A model generated the notes under the pieces. That model saw only the letters and a program-made list of their open reading frames with translations. It was not told the origin of the DNA and did no database searches. Positions 1 to 10,792 of a stretch of DNA of 64,000 bases are shown in pieces; position 1 is the first letter of the stretch, and the number at the start of each line of letters is the position of its first letter. The stretch comes from Bifiguratus adelaidae. Lineage: Eukaryota; Mucoromycota; Endogonomycetes; Endogonales. The position numbers and the translations under genes are program-made. The stretch covers positions 1 through 64,000 of the forward strand of contig MVBO01000039.1 of NCBI GenBank assembly GCA_002261195.1. The letters run 5' to 3'.

Positions 1-742
1 TGGCCCGCAAAATCGAGGCTGTATCTGCAACCGCATCGCTTGTGATTGGCACTGGGTGAACACGCTTCAAAGGGTCCAAGCTTGCGAGATATTGAAGAGC
101 TTGTCGGTCCCTTCCCAGTACAATGACTTTAGAAGCGCCTAGGGCCAAGGCGACGAGTACAGCACAGCCGCCAAAATGTCCAGTTGCAGGCGCAACAATG
201 ACCTGTTCACCGGCCTTCAATCGGACCTTCTCGAAGCCTCCAAGTGGGAGAACCAAGGAACAGATGTGAGTTAGCTGTGGTATGGAGTAGCCTTGTTTGG
301 TAATAAGTTCATCTTCATCGAGCACGGTTGCGTTTTCGACAGGAATAAGCATTTTCTGCGCCCAAGCTCCATCGCGAAATTCATTCCGCATCACACGAGC
401 GGATGCTTCCGAAATTCCAGAGAAAAGACCTTGCAACATGATGGTATGACCAGAGGGATCATCGCGAGCACGAACAGTGGGATCACAAAGAACGAGCATG
501 CCAGGCAGAAACCCAGTGGAGATTGGCTCTCCTACAGCTACTACCCGGCCGATGGCACCACCACCAGGAACCAATGGATAGATGGCAGGAAACCCAAGGC
601 TTTGCTTCTTCGTATAATGAACGATGCGTGTGGCCAAAACTTCAACGAGCAACTGTCCTCCTGTTGGTGTAGGAGTTCGTAGCTTCACCTCCTTCAATGG
701 TGCTGTAGCGCTTTCTTTCAGATATGCTTTGTGCTCTGCCAT
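1..742 (-). CDS. MDR-family (zinc-type alcohol dehydrogenase/quinone reductase-like) oxidoreductase, 5' part
   Basis: The gene starts at 742 and runs off the left edge, so about 247 N-terminal residues are visible without an intron. The N-terminal GroES-like fold contains PLVPGGGAIGRVVAVGE, followed by the start of a Rossmann domain with an APATGHFGGCAVLVALALG stretch that serves as the nucleotide-binding glycine-rich loop. This is typical of medium-chain reductases that use NAD(P)H on alcohols, enones or quinones. The classical catalytic zinc Cys/His pattern of alcohol dehydrogenase is not evident in the visible part, which favours a quinone-reductase-like member. The substrate is unknown. 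It is transcribed away from the NmrA-like gene at 1609. The start is the first in-frame ATG and keeps the family's usual short N-terminus. The C-terminal half lies outside the window. Confidence 0.8.
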   Translation of the reverse strand, partial: MAEHKAYLKESATAPLKEVKLRTPTPTGGQLLVEVLATRIVHYTKKQSLGFPAIYPLVPGGGAIGRVVAVGEPISTGFLPGMLVLCDPTVRARDDPSGHTIMLQGLFSGISEASARVMRNEFRDGAWAQKMLIPVENATVLDEDELITKQGYSIPQLTHICSLVLPLGGFEKVRLKAGEQVIVAPATGHFGGCAVLVALALGASKVIVLGRDRQALQYLASLDPLKRVHPVPITSDAVADTASILRA

Positions 743-1608
743 TGTGAGTGCGAAAGCTTCCAAATTGAACGAGCCGTTGTCGAGCTTCAAGAGGTGGAGT
801 GTGTTGAAAACAACTTGACTGAGTACCTCTTCAGTAGCGGCCGAGGAATGCGCGCGTCCAATTTATAGATCTACGACAATCAAAGACTATTTATTGTCCG
901 TTAAGAACGCGAAGAAATTAAAATGAGGTTACGCGGAGTGCGGGTTAGGGTTCGGATCGGATTTTGAGAAAATCCGTTCAGAGTTGCTGCAAACCTCCTC
1001 ACACTCCGGCTACTTCTTCCACACTATGCGCTCACAGTGCCCACTTACAAACTCCCAAGCAATATCAACGGAAATCAGTTGTTGGTCCGGTCAGGTGGCG
1101 AAGACAAGCAAACTATGGCCACTACTCCATCCGCGGAAGGTCCAATTTGGAGGCAATTGACAAATTCGCTAACACTATGACAGCGCTTTACTCTGCCCGT
1201 TCATGTTAAAGGCCCTTATCTGCAATTACCACACTTCCTATGTGATTCATCCCCTTGATATTATCGTAAAATAACAATGTAACTTTCAATTCATAGCACG
1301 TTTACGCTTCTAATTCGTACTTTACGACGATGGAGGGTAATTACATACAATGCTGCTTCCCGAAGTTGTGCATACGGTACCCTGATCCTGACCTTGATTA
1401 TCCAATCTGTCGCGGACATATCGGATGTAGAATCTTGGCGTTTGTACTTTGTATCCGGTCGGTTTCGCCGAGCGGCGATCTCTCCGTTATTTCTCTTAAG
1501 GAGTACGTACATATAACAATCAATGAGCCAACTACCCAATAGCTACTCTGAAGAGTCTAGCATTGAAGAATCAAGCATTTCAGAGATTCTAGTCATCAAT
1601 CTATAATC
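743..1608. other. intergenic region, no gene seen
   Basis: This stretch of about 870 bases separates two divergently transcribed genes. It holds only short ORFs without family resemblance or splice logic. It presumably contains both promoters. I see no repeat or RNA gene in it. Confidence 0.5.
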
Positions 1609-2589
1609 ATGGCAGTCCTCCTCACAGGCGGCACTGGCAAGACCTCCGTACGCATTGCGCGCTTCTTGCAAGATGCAAAGATCCCGTTTCTCTTGGCCTC
1701 TCGCAGGGGTGAGGCTGCAGCTCCATCTGGGATGCCCGCGACAAAGTTTGACTGGCTTGACGACTCGACCTTTGAGAAGCCTTTGCAACATAAATTCCCT
1801 GGAGGAGAGGGTATTTACGCAGTCTACTTGGTTGCGCCTGAGGTCGCTGATCCAGCAGCACCAATGAACGCCTTCGTCGACTATGCAATTAAAGAGCATG
1901 GTGTCAATAGATTCGTCCTCATAGGCGGTAGCTCCACTGAGCCTGGCGGGCATCACGTCTGAAAAGTGTGGCAGCACTTTGTTGACATTGGTGTCGAGTA
2001 TTGTGTTCTCCGTCCAACTTGGTTCATGGGTACGTTTTCGCCCGGACTTGTGGTAAACGTCTTCAGGCTAACGGCAAGGGAATAGAAAACTTCTTGGAGG
2101 AGGCGCATCGTTTCACGATCAAAGGCGAGGGCAAGATCTATACGGCGTGTGGCGACGGCAAAATCCCGTTCGTTAGCGCCACGGATATCGCAGCCGTCGC
2201 ATTCCGCGCACTCACTGATGAGAAACCATACAACACCGATTATAGGGTCCTGGGGCCTGAGCTATTAACCTACGATGAGGTATACCGTCTTTTTGGTTTA
2301 TAAACTCGCGTGAATGTAAACGCTGACAGTCGCTATGCAGATTGCGGCAAAACTCAGCAGCTGTCTGGGACGCGAAGTCGTGCACGTCAAACTCACCGAT
2401 GAGCAAAGAACCCAACGGTTTATGAGCTATGGCCTCCCGGAACACTACGCAAATTTTCTTACCTCCCTTGAAGTTTCAGCTGCTTCTGGAGTGGAAGACA
2501 GGATGAACGATGCCGTGGAGCGAGTGACTGGACGGCCTTCGCAAAAGTTTGATGTATTCGCGCAACAGCACAAGACGGCATGGCAGTAA
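1609..2589 (+). pseudogene. NmrA-like NAD(P)-binding protein with in-frame TGA
   Basis: The product resembles the agroclavine dehydrogenase/NmrA-like branch of atypical short-chain dehydrogenases: LLTGGTGKTSVRIA at the N-terminus binds the dinucleotide, and [11 protein letters not shown] is the typical central motif of that branch. The exon model is 1609-2029, 2086-2279 and 2341-2589, and all phases close. The one lesion is a TGA at 1960-1962, between STEPGGHHV and KVWQHF. Relatives usually have a glycine there (GKV), so GGA to TGA is the simplest explanation. No usable intron removes the stop. Everything downstream is still well conserved, so the lesion is recent or is a sequencing error. 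If real, the product would end after 117 residues without the C-terminal substrate-binding part. Role and substrate are unknown. Confidence 0.72.
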
Positions 2590-3097
2590 ATAGTCTTAAA
2601 AGCATCTTAGAATCGTGGTTCTTCATCTCAGTTCTGTTCAGTTCTCCTGATTAAACCTACAGCTTCTATATTAGCCCTTGACTTCACGGATCATCTTGGA
2701 GCGTAGGCTGCTCTAGGTCCAGGTGATCGAACTCCGCTCTTGTTCAGCCGACAGCGTTTTCGCCAACGGGATCCAGTGAACAGCGGGATGCGACTTACTT
2801 GGTATCCAAAGTATGCACCGAGATCAGAGAAAGGCGAATAACCCGAAACTTTTGTTGAAAGATGCGGTGGATTTGTTCCTCGTGAGCCTCACGTTCCAAG
2901 ATTACACATTGTCCGACGAGCCACTCACCATTGCTAGGTCCATACAACGTTCCTGGACAACGTAGAATGAAAAGAGTCGAAGGAAGAGATAGCAAGGCAC
3001 TTTAAAATGCAAGTCGTTGCATTCATGACCGACATTCGTTGTTTGATTGTCAACACATGCATTGTAGCTCACACATACATTGCCAGAGTCCACTCTA

Positions 3098-4796
3098 TTA
3101 CGCTCGCGGAAGGAATCTGACCTTGAAAGGTAAAGGCGACAAGGTAAAAGCAAAGTCAAAATCCTCTGTGTCGATAGGACTATCTGTCACTATCGAAAAT
3201 GAAGAGAGAATGGCACTTGTCACTACCAAAAGCTCGAGTTCAGCCAAGTGCATTCCAGCACACACACGGCGTCCGAAGCCAAAGGACATGTGGTCGCGGT
3301 CTTCAGGCTTGCCATTGACCAAGGAACTTGATGGCTGGCGAACGTCAAGGTATCGCTCCGGTTTGAAGGTGTCGGGATCCTTGTATCGACGAGGATCGCG
3401 ATTCATGGTGTATACATTGAACATGACTGTGCTATCCTTGGGAATGTGATAGCCTTCAAAGATGTCATCCTCCATCACCGAATGAGGTACGGCCAGCGGT
3501 CCTGCAGGATGTAGTCGCATTGTTTCACGGAGAGTCGCATTAAGATAAGGCATATCAGCTGCATTCTTGAATGGGGGAAGCTCCCCAATTCCGATGTTTG
3601 CCTTAATTTCTGCGTGCACTGATTGTTGAATATCGGGATGGTTTGCCATTTCGGCAATCCACCATGCAATGGTTGATGCGGTGGTATCCTACAATAAGGC
3701 AAGATGAGATATCCATTGGAAAAGCGCAGGAGATCATTGACTCACGTTGCCAGCCAGTATCATAACCGATATGAAGGTCAAGACTTCTTCATGGTCTAAT
3801 TCGCCATTGGACTCTTTCTCTAGCAGATCTTTGCAAAAACACTTTACGTCCTCGCCTGTGTCCAAACGTTTTCGGAGCTTATCAAGCATCGCGTCAAAAC
3901 GGCTGAAGCGGCGTTTGGTGAGGGCCACCACGTCTTCTTCCTTGACGCCGACCCAGCTCTGGGGTAGGATGCGTAGGATTGGAAAGATGCGCGCGGGATG
4001 CGCTGTCAGAGAAGCATACTTGAAGAACTTGTCGACAAGCTCCATTTCCTCCACAACCCAAGGATCGAAAGGATGATCATGTCGCTCGTCAACAAGCACT
4101 TTGGCAATCACATTGTACGTGAACAACTGAATGAGAGGAACCGGATCGACTGCTTCTCCATGAGTTTTTCGAACGTTGTCGACAAGATGCGTGGCTTCTC
4201 GATCGATGTATTCCTGATACTCTGGAAGTCGTCGTGGGCCGACTCTGTCCATGAAGATCCTTCTGCGCTTTCTCCAACCCTCGCCATAAGGAGTCATGGC
4301 AAACTGTTTGAAATCCGCGCTCTGGATCCGAGAAAAGTGACTACTGGCTGGTCGGGAGTTGTACAGTGCTCCACGTTTTGAGCACAGCTCATACGCAATG
4401 TCGGAATCACTGAACGAATCAGCATCTTCGACCACTGAATGAACTGCATCGATACTCACTTGACAACTACCCAGTGTTCGGTACCGATATCAAATCGAAA
4501 GATTGGGCCCAGCTTCTCACCCCAATATTGAAGGCATTGTAGAGGACCCTGCTTCATAAGATGCATGTTGCCTACAACCAGATGAGGATCGCTCTTGACG
4601 ACCTTTGTTTCATTTCCTGCTTACCCACAATCGGCAGCGCAGGTGGTCGTGGCAGAGGTTTCCCAGTCTTGCCGTTTGTTCTTGGAGTGGAGAGGCTCCA
4701 GATAGCAAACGAGACAGCAACAGCTGCGGCAGTCGCCAACGCAGCTTCTTGACGTGAAATATCCGCCAGGGCAGGTAAAGATACCTTGTCGAGCAT
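3098..4796 (-). CDS. cytochrome P450 monooxygenase
   Basis: A complete microsomal P450 of 512 residues from four exons (4796-4625, 4571-4460, 4409-3746, 3688-3098) with all phases consistent. An N-terminal hydrophobic anchor (about residues 18-37) is followed by a proline-rich hinge (LPRPPALPIVG). The I-helix has AGNDTTAS, the K-helix ETMR (ExxR), and the haem loop is FGFGRRVCAG with its Cys ligand. The domain order and length match fungal P450s of the kind often annotated as O-methylsterigmatocystin oxidoreductase-like, but the substrate cannot be told from sequence. It is expected in the ER membrane, with electrons from NADPH-P450 reductase. The start was chosen because it places the anchor at the N-terminus. 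A 7-bp-arm inverted repeat lies about 140 bases upstream. Whether it works with the neighbouring cluster is open. Confidence 0.95.
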
Positions 4797-6746
4797 GATC
4801 GAACCAAGGGCACAAGAAGCTCGTTATCGTTGAACCCATTTGGTTCGGTTTATATGGGATTTGTGACGGTTTGTAGGAGCAGCGTGCGGGGCTTACGCTA
4901 AGCCCTGATCAAATTTGGCAATTTAACTTACGGGACCAATTCCTAAGAATTGGATCTTCTTCAGGCTTATATACCCCGATGGTCCCTGCAAGTCCATATG
5001 CCGAGAGCCGCAATGGTAGAATGGCAACAAATCACGCTCAACTTCTCGAGCCATTCGAAACCATGAATGGCCAATAATTCCCTGTTAAAAGCAGTATAGA
5101 TATATGTGAAAGTATAGCTCGCCGATAGTCCCCTTGCCGTACCTTTGCTCGTAAGACAATTCTATATCGTCTGGCGAAGCGTATTTGCATGAAGCTATGT
5201 GTGAAACCCCCCAATGACATGCCTTGGCCATGATTGGATGATGCAAAGCGATGCTAACTTACTCTAGCTTTCCAGGTTTATTGATCTGAGAGGGACGCTT
5301 GCTGGGTTTCCAACAGTCGTCAGTGTTACTTTCGACGATGCTGAATATAGTCTTCACGTGCAGGAGACTTGGAATGACGCACTATACTCCAACATCGACT
5401 CGAGTTGTGGTCAACTCATACGTTGCAATCGCTTCTTGTGGCTCCTTGACTGGAGACAAAACTACAGCATATATAGGTTCCATCTGCCTAGCATACAGAG
5501 TGCGAATCTATCCACTCTTGCTTTCGTTGGAGTGTGAGTCAAAGGCTGCGTCATCCAGTCTGAAGTCCAGGTTTTAAGCTTCGCTTAACAAAGGAGCGAT
5601 ACGATCGCGTCTCTTCTTCGTTGTTTACCTAGTAATCTGCATTTGAGGCGGTTGAAGATTGCAGCCTGGCGCTCAACCTTCATCGCCTCAAGATCCTTAC
5701 TCGCTAGTCATTGCTCGCGACAAACGCCGCATGTATATTGGACGCAAACATTTTGAAACCCCTGGACGAAAGGTAAAACCAACAAGCCCGCAAGTCAAAG
5801 CGCGCGAAAAAAGGTCTCCATTAGAGCCAAGACGCCTTGGGGACGGTCGATAATCTGAACCCTGGGAGACGTGTCGATGCTGCCCTAACTCCGAACGGTC
5901 AAAAGTGTCCCATTTACTAGCTTTTCAATTCCGAACCATCACACCAGCTGGCTTGACCTAATGGAACCAGAAATCGTTCAAAGAAGAGGACAGATCCCCT
6001 TGCGCCGGAGTACGTCGCCGAAAAATTCCTACGTGAGATAGCTTAAGAACAGGTCAACGGATCTGAGGAGGTTTTTGGAAATGTTTGTGCACAAATCAGC
6101 AGGCGGAGTGATCGCTGGCTGGCTGTGGAAGTTCATCGCAACGCGTCATCTTACCAACCCAAAGGAAGTTGCCCACACTTCATCATGGTCCGCAAAACGT
6201 CATCAATGTCGACAAGGTAGGGCATCTTCCCCGAGGACTTCCAACCATGGAGTTTTGGAGGGACTCGGACCTCAAAGAAACATTACTGGATGCAGAGAAG
6301 AAAGGTGTGGACATATACCTGCGGGCGTGTACATGCTCGCAGGTCTTAAGCTGCTTGCGCAACGTATGGTCCACAAGCACCAGAAATTCACAAAGGACAG
6401 GCCGCGGAAGCCCATCTGGCTGATCCCGAACATCAAAACCATGCCACGCGTGAGGGAACAACTAGTCACGGCGGGATAAACGAATCGAGCTGTATGAATT
6501 ACGGATTTCTTTATAACCCCATTTCCATCCGTGGTAATGTTCTTAGCACAATCATTTTGTTAGCTAATAGACGGCGCAGTCCTCAACAGCGAAACTTATG
6601 ATAATTTAGTTTATTGGCCGACCTTTTCTGGCAGATAAAGGGGGAAATGCACGCTTTACCTTGTTACAGATCAAAGTCATGCACCCTAAGGTACCTGTAC
6701 ATGGTTTCACTGTACCATCTAATGCAATGATAGATGTACACTCGTC
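4797..6746. other. long intergenic region, 1.95 kb
   Basis: No gene with family resemblance is visible. Several ORFs of 60-134 codons overlap one another in different frames (notably 6075-6479 on the plus strand), but none has introns in phase, a recognisable domain or a convincing start. The left end holds the P450 promoter. The stretch may be worn former coding sequence, but I cannot show this. Confidence 0.4.
4936..4953. promoter_or_regulatory. perfect inverted repeat upstream of the P450 gene
   Basis: CCAATTC and GAATTGG form 7-base arms around a 4-base spacer, about 140 bases before the P450 start codon. A symmetric site this close to a promoter could bind a dimeric regulator. It is a single occurrence, so chance is possible. 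Confidence 0.3.
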
Positions 6747-8029
6747 TTAGAATTCCTTGGCTAGACCTTGTTCTCGGAGAAAGTCTTGGAATCGTCTCAC
6801 AATGGGCTCCATACCGCCTTCATCAACGGTAAATCCAAGAGAAAGAGCATAAGTATTGTCAAAGCGTGCCGGCCATGATGATACTACGCGACGATTGGTT
6901 GCGTCATCCTTGAATTCAACAAGCTTGAGTGCTCTAGTGACAAGAGACAAAGGGATATTGTGTGAGTATCTTATAGAGGATATCTTGCCCACTTACTTTT
7001 CACCTGCGACGCGTCTGAGAGCTTCCAATTCCTCGCGGACGGTGACGGTAAAACCAGGAAGGCAGACTGTACGAGTATACGGCTTGAAGGCTTCGGCATG
7101 AATATGCTTGGCGACGACGAAGTTTTTGATGGTGATCTCGGGACTAGCCACCCAAGCAGCAAGTTCCAACATGGGCGACTCCAAAGAGTCTCCGACCGGG
7201 CAGGTAGCCTTGAGTCCCTGTAGGGGCTCTCGGATGATACCGGAAATGAAAGCTGAGGTGGCAGCAGACGGTACACCGGGACGGACGACAATGGTGGGAA
7301 GTCGCATGATGCGACCATCGACGAAGCCACGGCGCGTATATTCGTTGATGAGCAGTTCCGCACCGAGTTTTCCGCAGCCATAAGAGCCTTCGGGGGTAGC
7401 GATCGTCTCTGGAAGCACAATTTCTGGCTGAGCATTGAGTTAGAACAGCTTGACCATGTGTACCCTATTATTAATTACCAGTGCGCCGCCGTAAACTGCT
7501 AACGAACTTGTAAATATGAATTTGATGGGTTCAGCGGAACCAGAATGGCGAGCGGCTTCCAACATCAACCGAATGGAATCGATATTCACCTTGAGGCCAA
7601 GATCAAAGTTGTCCTCGGCTCCCCGAGACATGATGCCGTGAAAACAGTAGATGGTGTCAGGAACACCGAAACTTGTTTGGAAAAGTGCCTTGACCTCGGC
7701 GGGGTTGGTCAAATCCGCTTTGATGCAAATGCAAGAGTCTTTGCTTGGTGCAGTTGGTTCAACGATATCAGCAAGAATGAGCTTTGCGTTGGGTGTCTTT
7801 GGGTCCACGAGTAATTCTTTGACAAGCTGTTGAAAGGCAGAAGTCAATACTAGCGCAACAGGCTATGGTCGATGCAACCCACCTCGCCGCCGAGCCAGCC
7901 GGCTGCACCCGTGATAAGCACAACATTGTTGTGTAAGGCGCCGTTTGTATGTCCGTTGCCGTTGCCTCCGTTGGCATGACCGTTGGCGGGGCGGTTGACA
8001 CCGTTAGAAGCGGGAGTGTCTTGAGTCAT
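6747..8029 (-). CDS. DenD-type D-erythronate dehydrogenase-like SDR
   Basis: An extended short-chain dehydrogenase of 370 residues from four exons (8029-7883, 7826-7479, 7427-6997, 6933-6747), all phases consistent. After a Gly/Asn-rich N-terminal tail, VVLITGAAGWLGGE binds NAD. The catalytic Tyr and Lys are in SYGCGKLG, and LPTIVVRPGVPSAATSAF, SGIIREPLQG and a late WPARFD are the hallmarks I recall of bacterial DenD, which oxidises D-erythronate at C2 with NAD+. The family assignment is by similarity to those blocks. The exact substrate (erythronate or another tetronate or sugar acid) is inference. The gene is divergent from the RpiB-type isomerase, sharing a 351-base promoter region, which supports joint control within the cluster. 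The extra N-terminal tail (about 30 residues) shows no mitochondrial-type charge pattern, so a cytosolic enzyme is likely. Confidence 0.85.
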
Positions 8030-8380
8030 TCTGATTGGTTTGTATATGTGTATGTCCTCGTGAAAAGTAACGAACGCTTGTTGGCAAAGGCCAAGTCTGG
8101 TCGTAATATATGACTTTCGGCCGTCCCCCGCAACCTTGTGACGGCCCGAGCTGGACCTTCATCTTTCCGAATGTGGGGTATAACCAAGAATTCGGGTCCG
8201 GGTTTATATGTCTCCGTGTTTAGCAGGCAGAATGGAGTGAGCGAAATAAGCACCGTGGATAGTCCTAGATTTAAGGATGCCCAGTCCATGGTGAATATGA
8301 ACGTGGAATATCCGACAGTCACCCATTCTCGTCTTTATCCGTCAATATAACTTCTTCTCTCTCTACTTCAATTCAGTACG
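8030..8380. promoter_or_regulatory. divergent promoter between DenD-like and RpiB-like genes, with inverted repeat
   Basis: The 351-base interval between the two start codons holds CCGAAT at 8167-8172 and ATTCGG at 8190-8195, an inverted pair of CCG/CGG half sites 17 bases apart, of the kind Zn2Cys6 dimers recognise. A further TCCGGG lies just downstream. A Zn2Cys6 regulator is encoded 4.4 kb away, so direct control of both genes from this site is plausible but unproven. Confidence 0.45.
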
Positions 8381-8899
8381 ATGCCTGCAACAGATCTGAC
8401 ATGCAATCAAACATTTCGCATTGTTGTCGGCTGCGATGACGCTGGCCTTCAATACAAGGAACAATTGAAGAAAGATCTCTTAGACAACCCAAAGGTGTCC
8501 AAACTCTTCGATGTCGGTGTTTCCGCGGACGATTTGACGCCATACTATCCCAATGTTGCCATCGCTGCGGCGAAAATGGTCGCCAATGGGGAAGCGGATC
8601 GTGCGTTGCTAATTTGTGGCACTGGACTCGGGGTAGCCATCAGTGCCAACAAAGTCAGAGGCGTTCGAGCTGTCACTGCTCACGACAGCTTTTCGGTCGA
8701 ACGAGCCGTTCTGAGCAACAATGCACAGGTCCTGTGTATGGGACAGCGAGTGATTGGCATAGAACTAGCAAGGCGGTTGGTCAGAGAATGGTTGACATAC
8801 CAATTCGATTACACTTCAGCTTCTGCAGCCAAAGTGAAAGTCATTTCCGATTTCGAGAGTCAATCTTTCCCAACGAAAGCAGCACCTGCAGCTGTTTGA
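8381..8899 (+). CDS. RpiB/LacA-family sugar-phosphate isomerase (EYI2/DerI-like)
   Basis: A single-exon gene for 172 residues, the normal length for RpiB-type isomerases, which interconvert aldose and ketose phosphates. [16 protein letters not shown] carries the active-site Cys of the family, [10 protein letters not shown] the His, and [12 protein letters not shown] is the usual helix-turn. At the N-terminus the protein has [10 protein letters not shown] where ribose-5-phosphate isomerases have DHAG, so the His of that motif is replaced by Asp. Related enzymes of erythritol catabolism (Mycobacterium DerI, Yarrowia EYI2) convert D-erythrulose 4-phosphate to D-erythrose 4-phosphate. That role is inferred here from family and neighbours. 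It is transcribed divergently from the DenD-like gene. It has no introns although most neighbours do. Confidence 0.88.
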   Translation: MPATDLTCNQTFRIVVGCDDAGLQYKEQLKKDLLDNPKVSKLFDVGVSADDLTPYYPNVAIAAAKMVANGEADRALLICGTGLGVAISANKVRGVRAVTAHDSFSVERAVLSNNAQVLCMGQRVIGIELARRLVREWLTYQFDYTSASAAKVKVISDFESQSFPTKAAPAAV

Positions 8900-9253
8900 T
8901 CAACGCAATTTCCTACTGTTAGATGCGAAGAGGAGCAGTGGTGTACGGTATTTCGGCTTCAGTGTCCTTTTAACAAACCAACATGTACCATATCGATTGA
9001 ATATAGTTAGCTTACGCTCGAAAGAGCATTGATCCTGGAAGATGAATATGTCATTGATTTTCACAGCTCAAACATCTCGGTGAAGTCGAGGTGTCGACAG
9101 TCTTTCACTGCAATTCGCTATCCAACAACACAAGAAAGAGACTGGTCCAACTTCACACGTAAAGGAAAGAGATCTCGCTCGCACTGCTGTCTATAAACCA
9201 TACAGGCTATGTAGACTGTTCTACAAGGCAAACTTTCACAGAAATGACTAATC
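8900..9253. other. convergent 3' intergenic spacer
   Basis: 354 bases between the ends of the isomerase gene (plus) and the aldolase gene (minus). Presumably both 3' UTRs. No ORF of note, no repeat and no RNA gene seen. Confidence 0.5.
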
Positions 9254-10344
9254 TCAAGCCTTTCCGGCCGAGTGAAACAAGGTCATAAACCTCTCACATA
9301 CTTTGGCAAAGACTTCAGTAGCCTCTTCGACAGCGTCGGGAAAAGGCTTGGACTCAAGCGCTATTGAGAGCGTCTTTACGTATGGATCGCGAGCCCAGCT
9401 ATTCACATTGATTTTGCTGATGCCATTCTTGATACATTCTTGGAATAGAACATCCGGTAGCTCATCGGTGCCGTGCAAGCACAGATAGGGAGGCCGTCCT
9501 TGGAAACGATCTCGGAGATCCTTTAGGCTGCGAATTGTCTATTAGTAAGGGAGAAAACAGAGGAATGCAGCTCAACGTACATGTCCTGGCGGAAATTGGG
9601 AGGGTTGATGTATGATCCATGAAGATTGCCGATACTTGGGCTAAGGATCACAGCGCCCGTTCTGGAGAGCAAATCGCGTTAAACATAGCCTTTACAGAGT
9701 GCCCTCAACCTACTGCTTCATAAAATTCTCGGCTTTTGAAGGATTGGTGAGCTTTGCATCAGAGATATTGCGTAGTCCTGCCTCTCCGCCTTCCAACCGA
9801 CCAAGTTCGACCTCCACTGCAACACCGCATTTGGCGGCTCTTTCGACATGCGGGCGAGCCAACTCGATATTTTCTTCGTCCGTCTATGGAGACAAGGGGC
9901 ATCAATTTCAGGACAGCTTAAAGCAGTCCACGCGAAGACACTCACTTCGGCATGACTGGCATCGACCATGATGCTGTCGAAAGCAATGCCTTGCTCGGCT
10001 AGACTCAGCGCCAGCTCTATATGTTCGGGATCAGTGGCATGGTCCAGATGCACCGCGATCGGCACCGATGCGTTCCGTGCACTAAAAAAAGCAGTCCTTG
10101 AGCGTCAAGGTGCGCAAGGTCACTCGTAGACTTACACGTCAAGGCAGAACTGCAGGAAGGGTCCTTTGCCGTAAGCCAGAGTGACAGGAAACAACTGCAA
10201 TATAGCGGGACTCTTCATACGTTCCGCAGCTCGTACCAAGCCAATAGCGGACTGAGCGTCGTAACAGTTTTGCGCCAGTATACCATAGCCTTCGCGCTCA
10301 GCCTTCTCAAGAATAGCCAATGTCTTGTTGTTTTGCAAGTGCAT
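9254..10344 (-). CDS. class II (zinc) fructose-bisphosphate/tagatose-bisphosphate aldolase family protein
   Basis: A complete 289-residue class II aldolase in five exons (10344-10136, 10081-9946, 9883-9714, 9661-9581, 9527-9254). Expected blocks are present: GYGILAQNCYD near the N-terminus, AVHLDHA with the catalytic Asp and first zinc His, DSIMVDASHAE, VEVELGRLEGGE with the zinc Glu, SIGNLHGSY and LCLHGTDELPD with the later zinc His residues, and SKINVNS at the substrate-phosphate site. The family cleaves ketose 1-phosphates or bisphosphates, or keto-acid phosphates, into DHAP-type triose units plus an aldehyde. The loop after the last His reads HGTDELP instead of the more common HGGSG/HGTSG type, so the substrate may differ from fructose bisphosphate. 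Its short length groups it with GatY/KbaY-like forms. It is divergent from the MFS permease, sharing a promoter with the 19-nt motif. Confidence 0.88.
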
Positions 10345-10541
10345 AATGCCTTTCTAGATAGTGATTGGAATAATGGATCCTTAAATGCTTTGCCCAACTC
10401 TTCCGGGAACAAACATCGACCGTGACGTCATTGAGTTTAGAGGAGATTGTCCCGGATGCCTGGGCGGGTGTCTTCGGGGCATGGATCTGAACAAGCTCCA
10501 TTTGGTAAAGCTCGGATATGAACCAGCGAAGTTGCCCGCCA

Positions 10542-10560
10542 GGAATCATATAATTCCGGG
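10542..10560. promoter_or_regulatory. cluster motif copy 1: GGAATCATATAATTCCGGG
   Basis: A near-palindrome (GGAAT, 6-base AT-rich core, ATTCC, then GGG) in the divergent promoter between the aldolase and the MFS permease. Seventeen of 19 bases are identical to the copy at 15683-15701 ahead of the kinase gene. It is probably an operator for a dimeric regulator, perhaps the Zn2Cys6 protein encoded between the two copies. The surrounding 80 bases are rich in CCGGG. Confidence 0.6.
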
Positions 10561-10792
10561 TGTGAGATCTTTCCTGGGGCGGCCATTTCCCGGGTTGGTG
10601 GGAATTGCGGGGTCCCACAAATGCGGGAAAAGAACAGCCAACGGACAAGCTTGGGAAGCAATCAAACACCGGTTAAGGATCTGGGAAAGTATATAATCCT
10701 GTCAGTGGTGAGGGAATAGCGTCTGCATCGGTTCTTGTTTCTGCCTCCTACCTTCTGTCAAATCTCGAGTCGACTTTACAACACATTGATAC

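Noticed and set aside
6075-6479. Overlapping plus-strand ORFs (134 and 84 codons) in different frames
   Set aside because: Neither shows a recognisable domain or splice signals. A short GLP-containing stretch hinted at a transporter remnant but was too weak to call.
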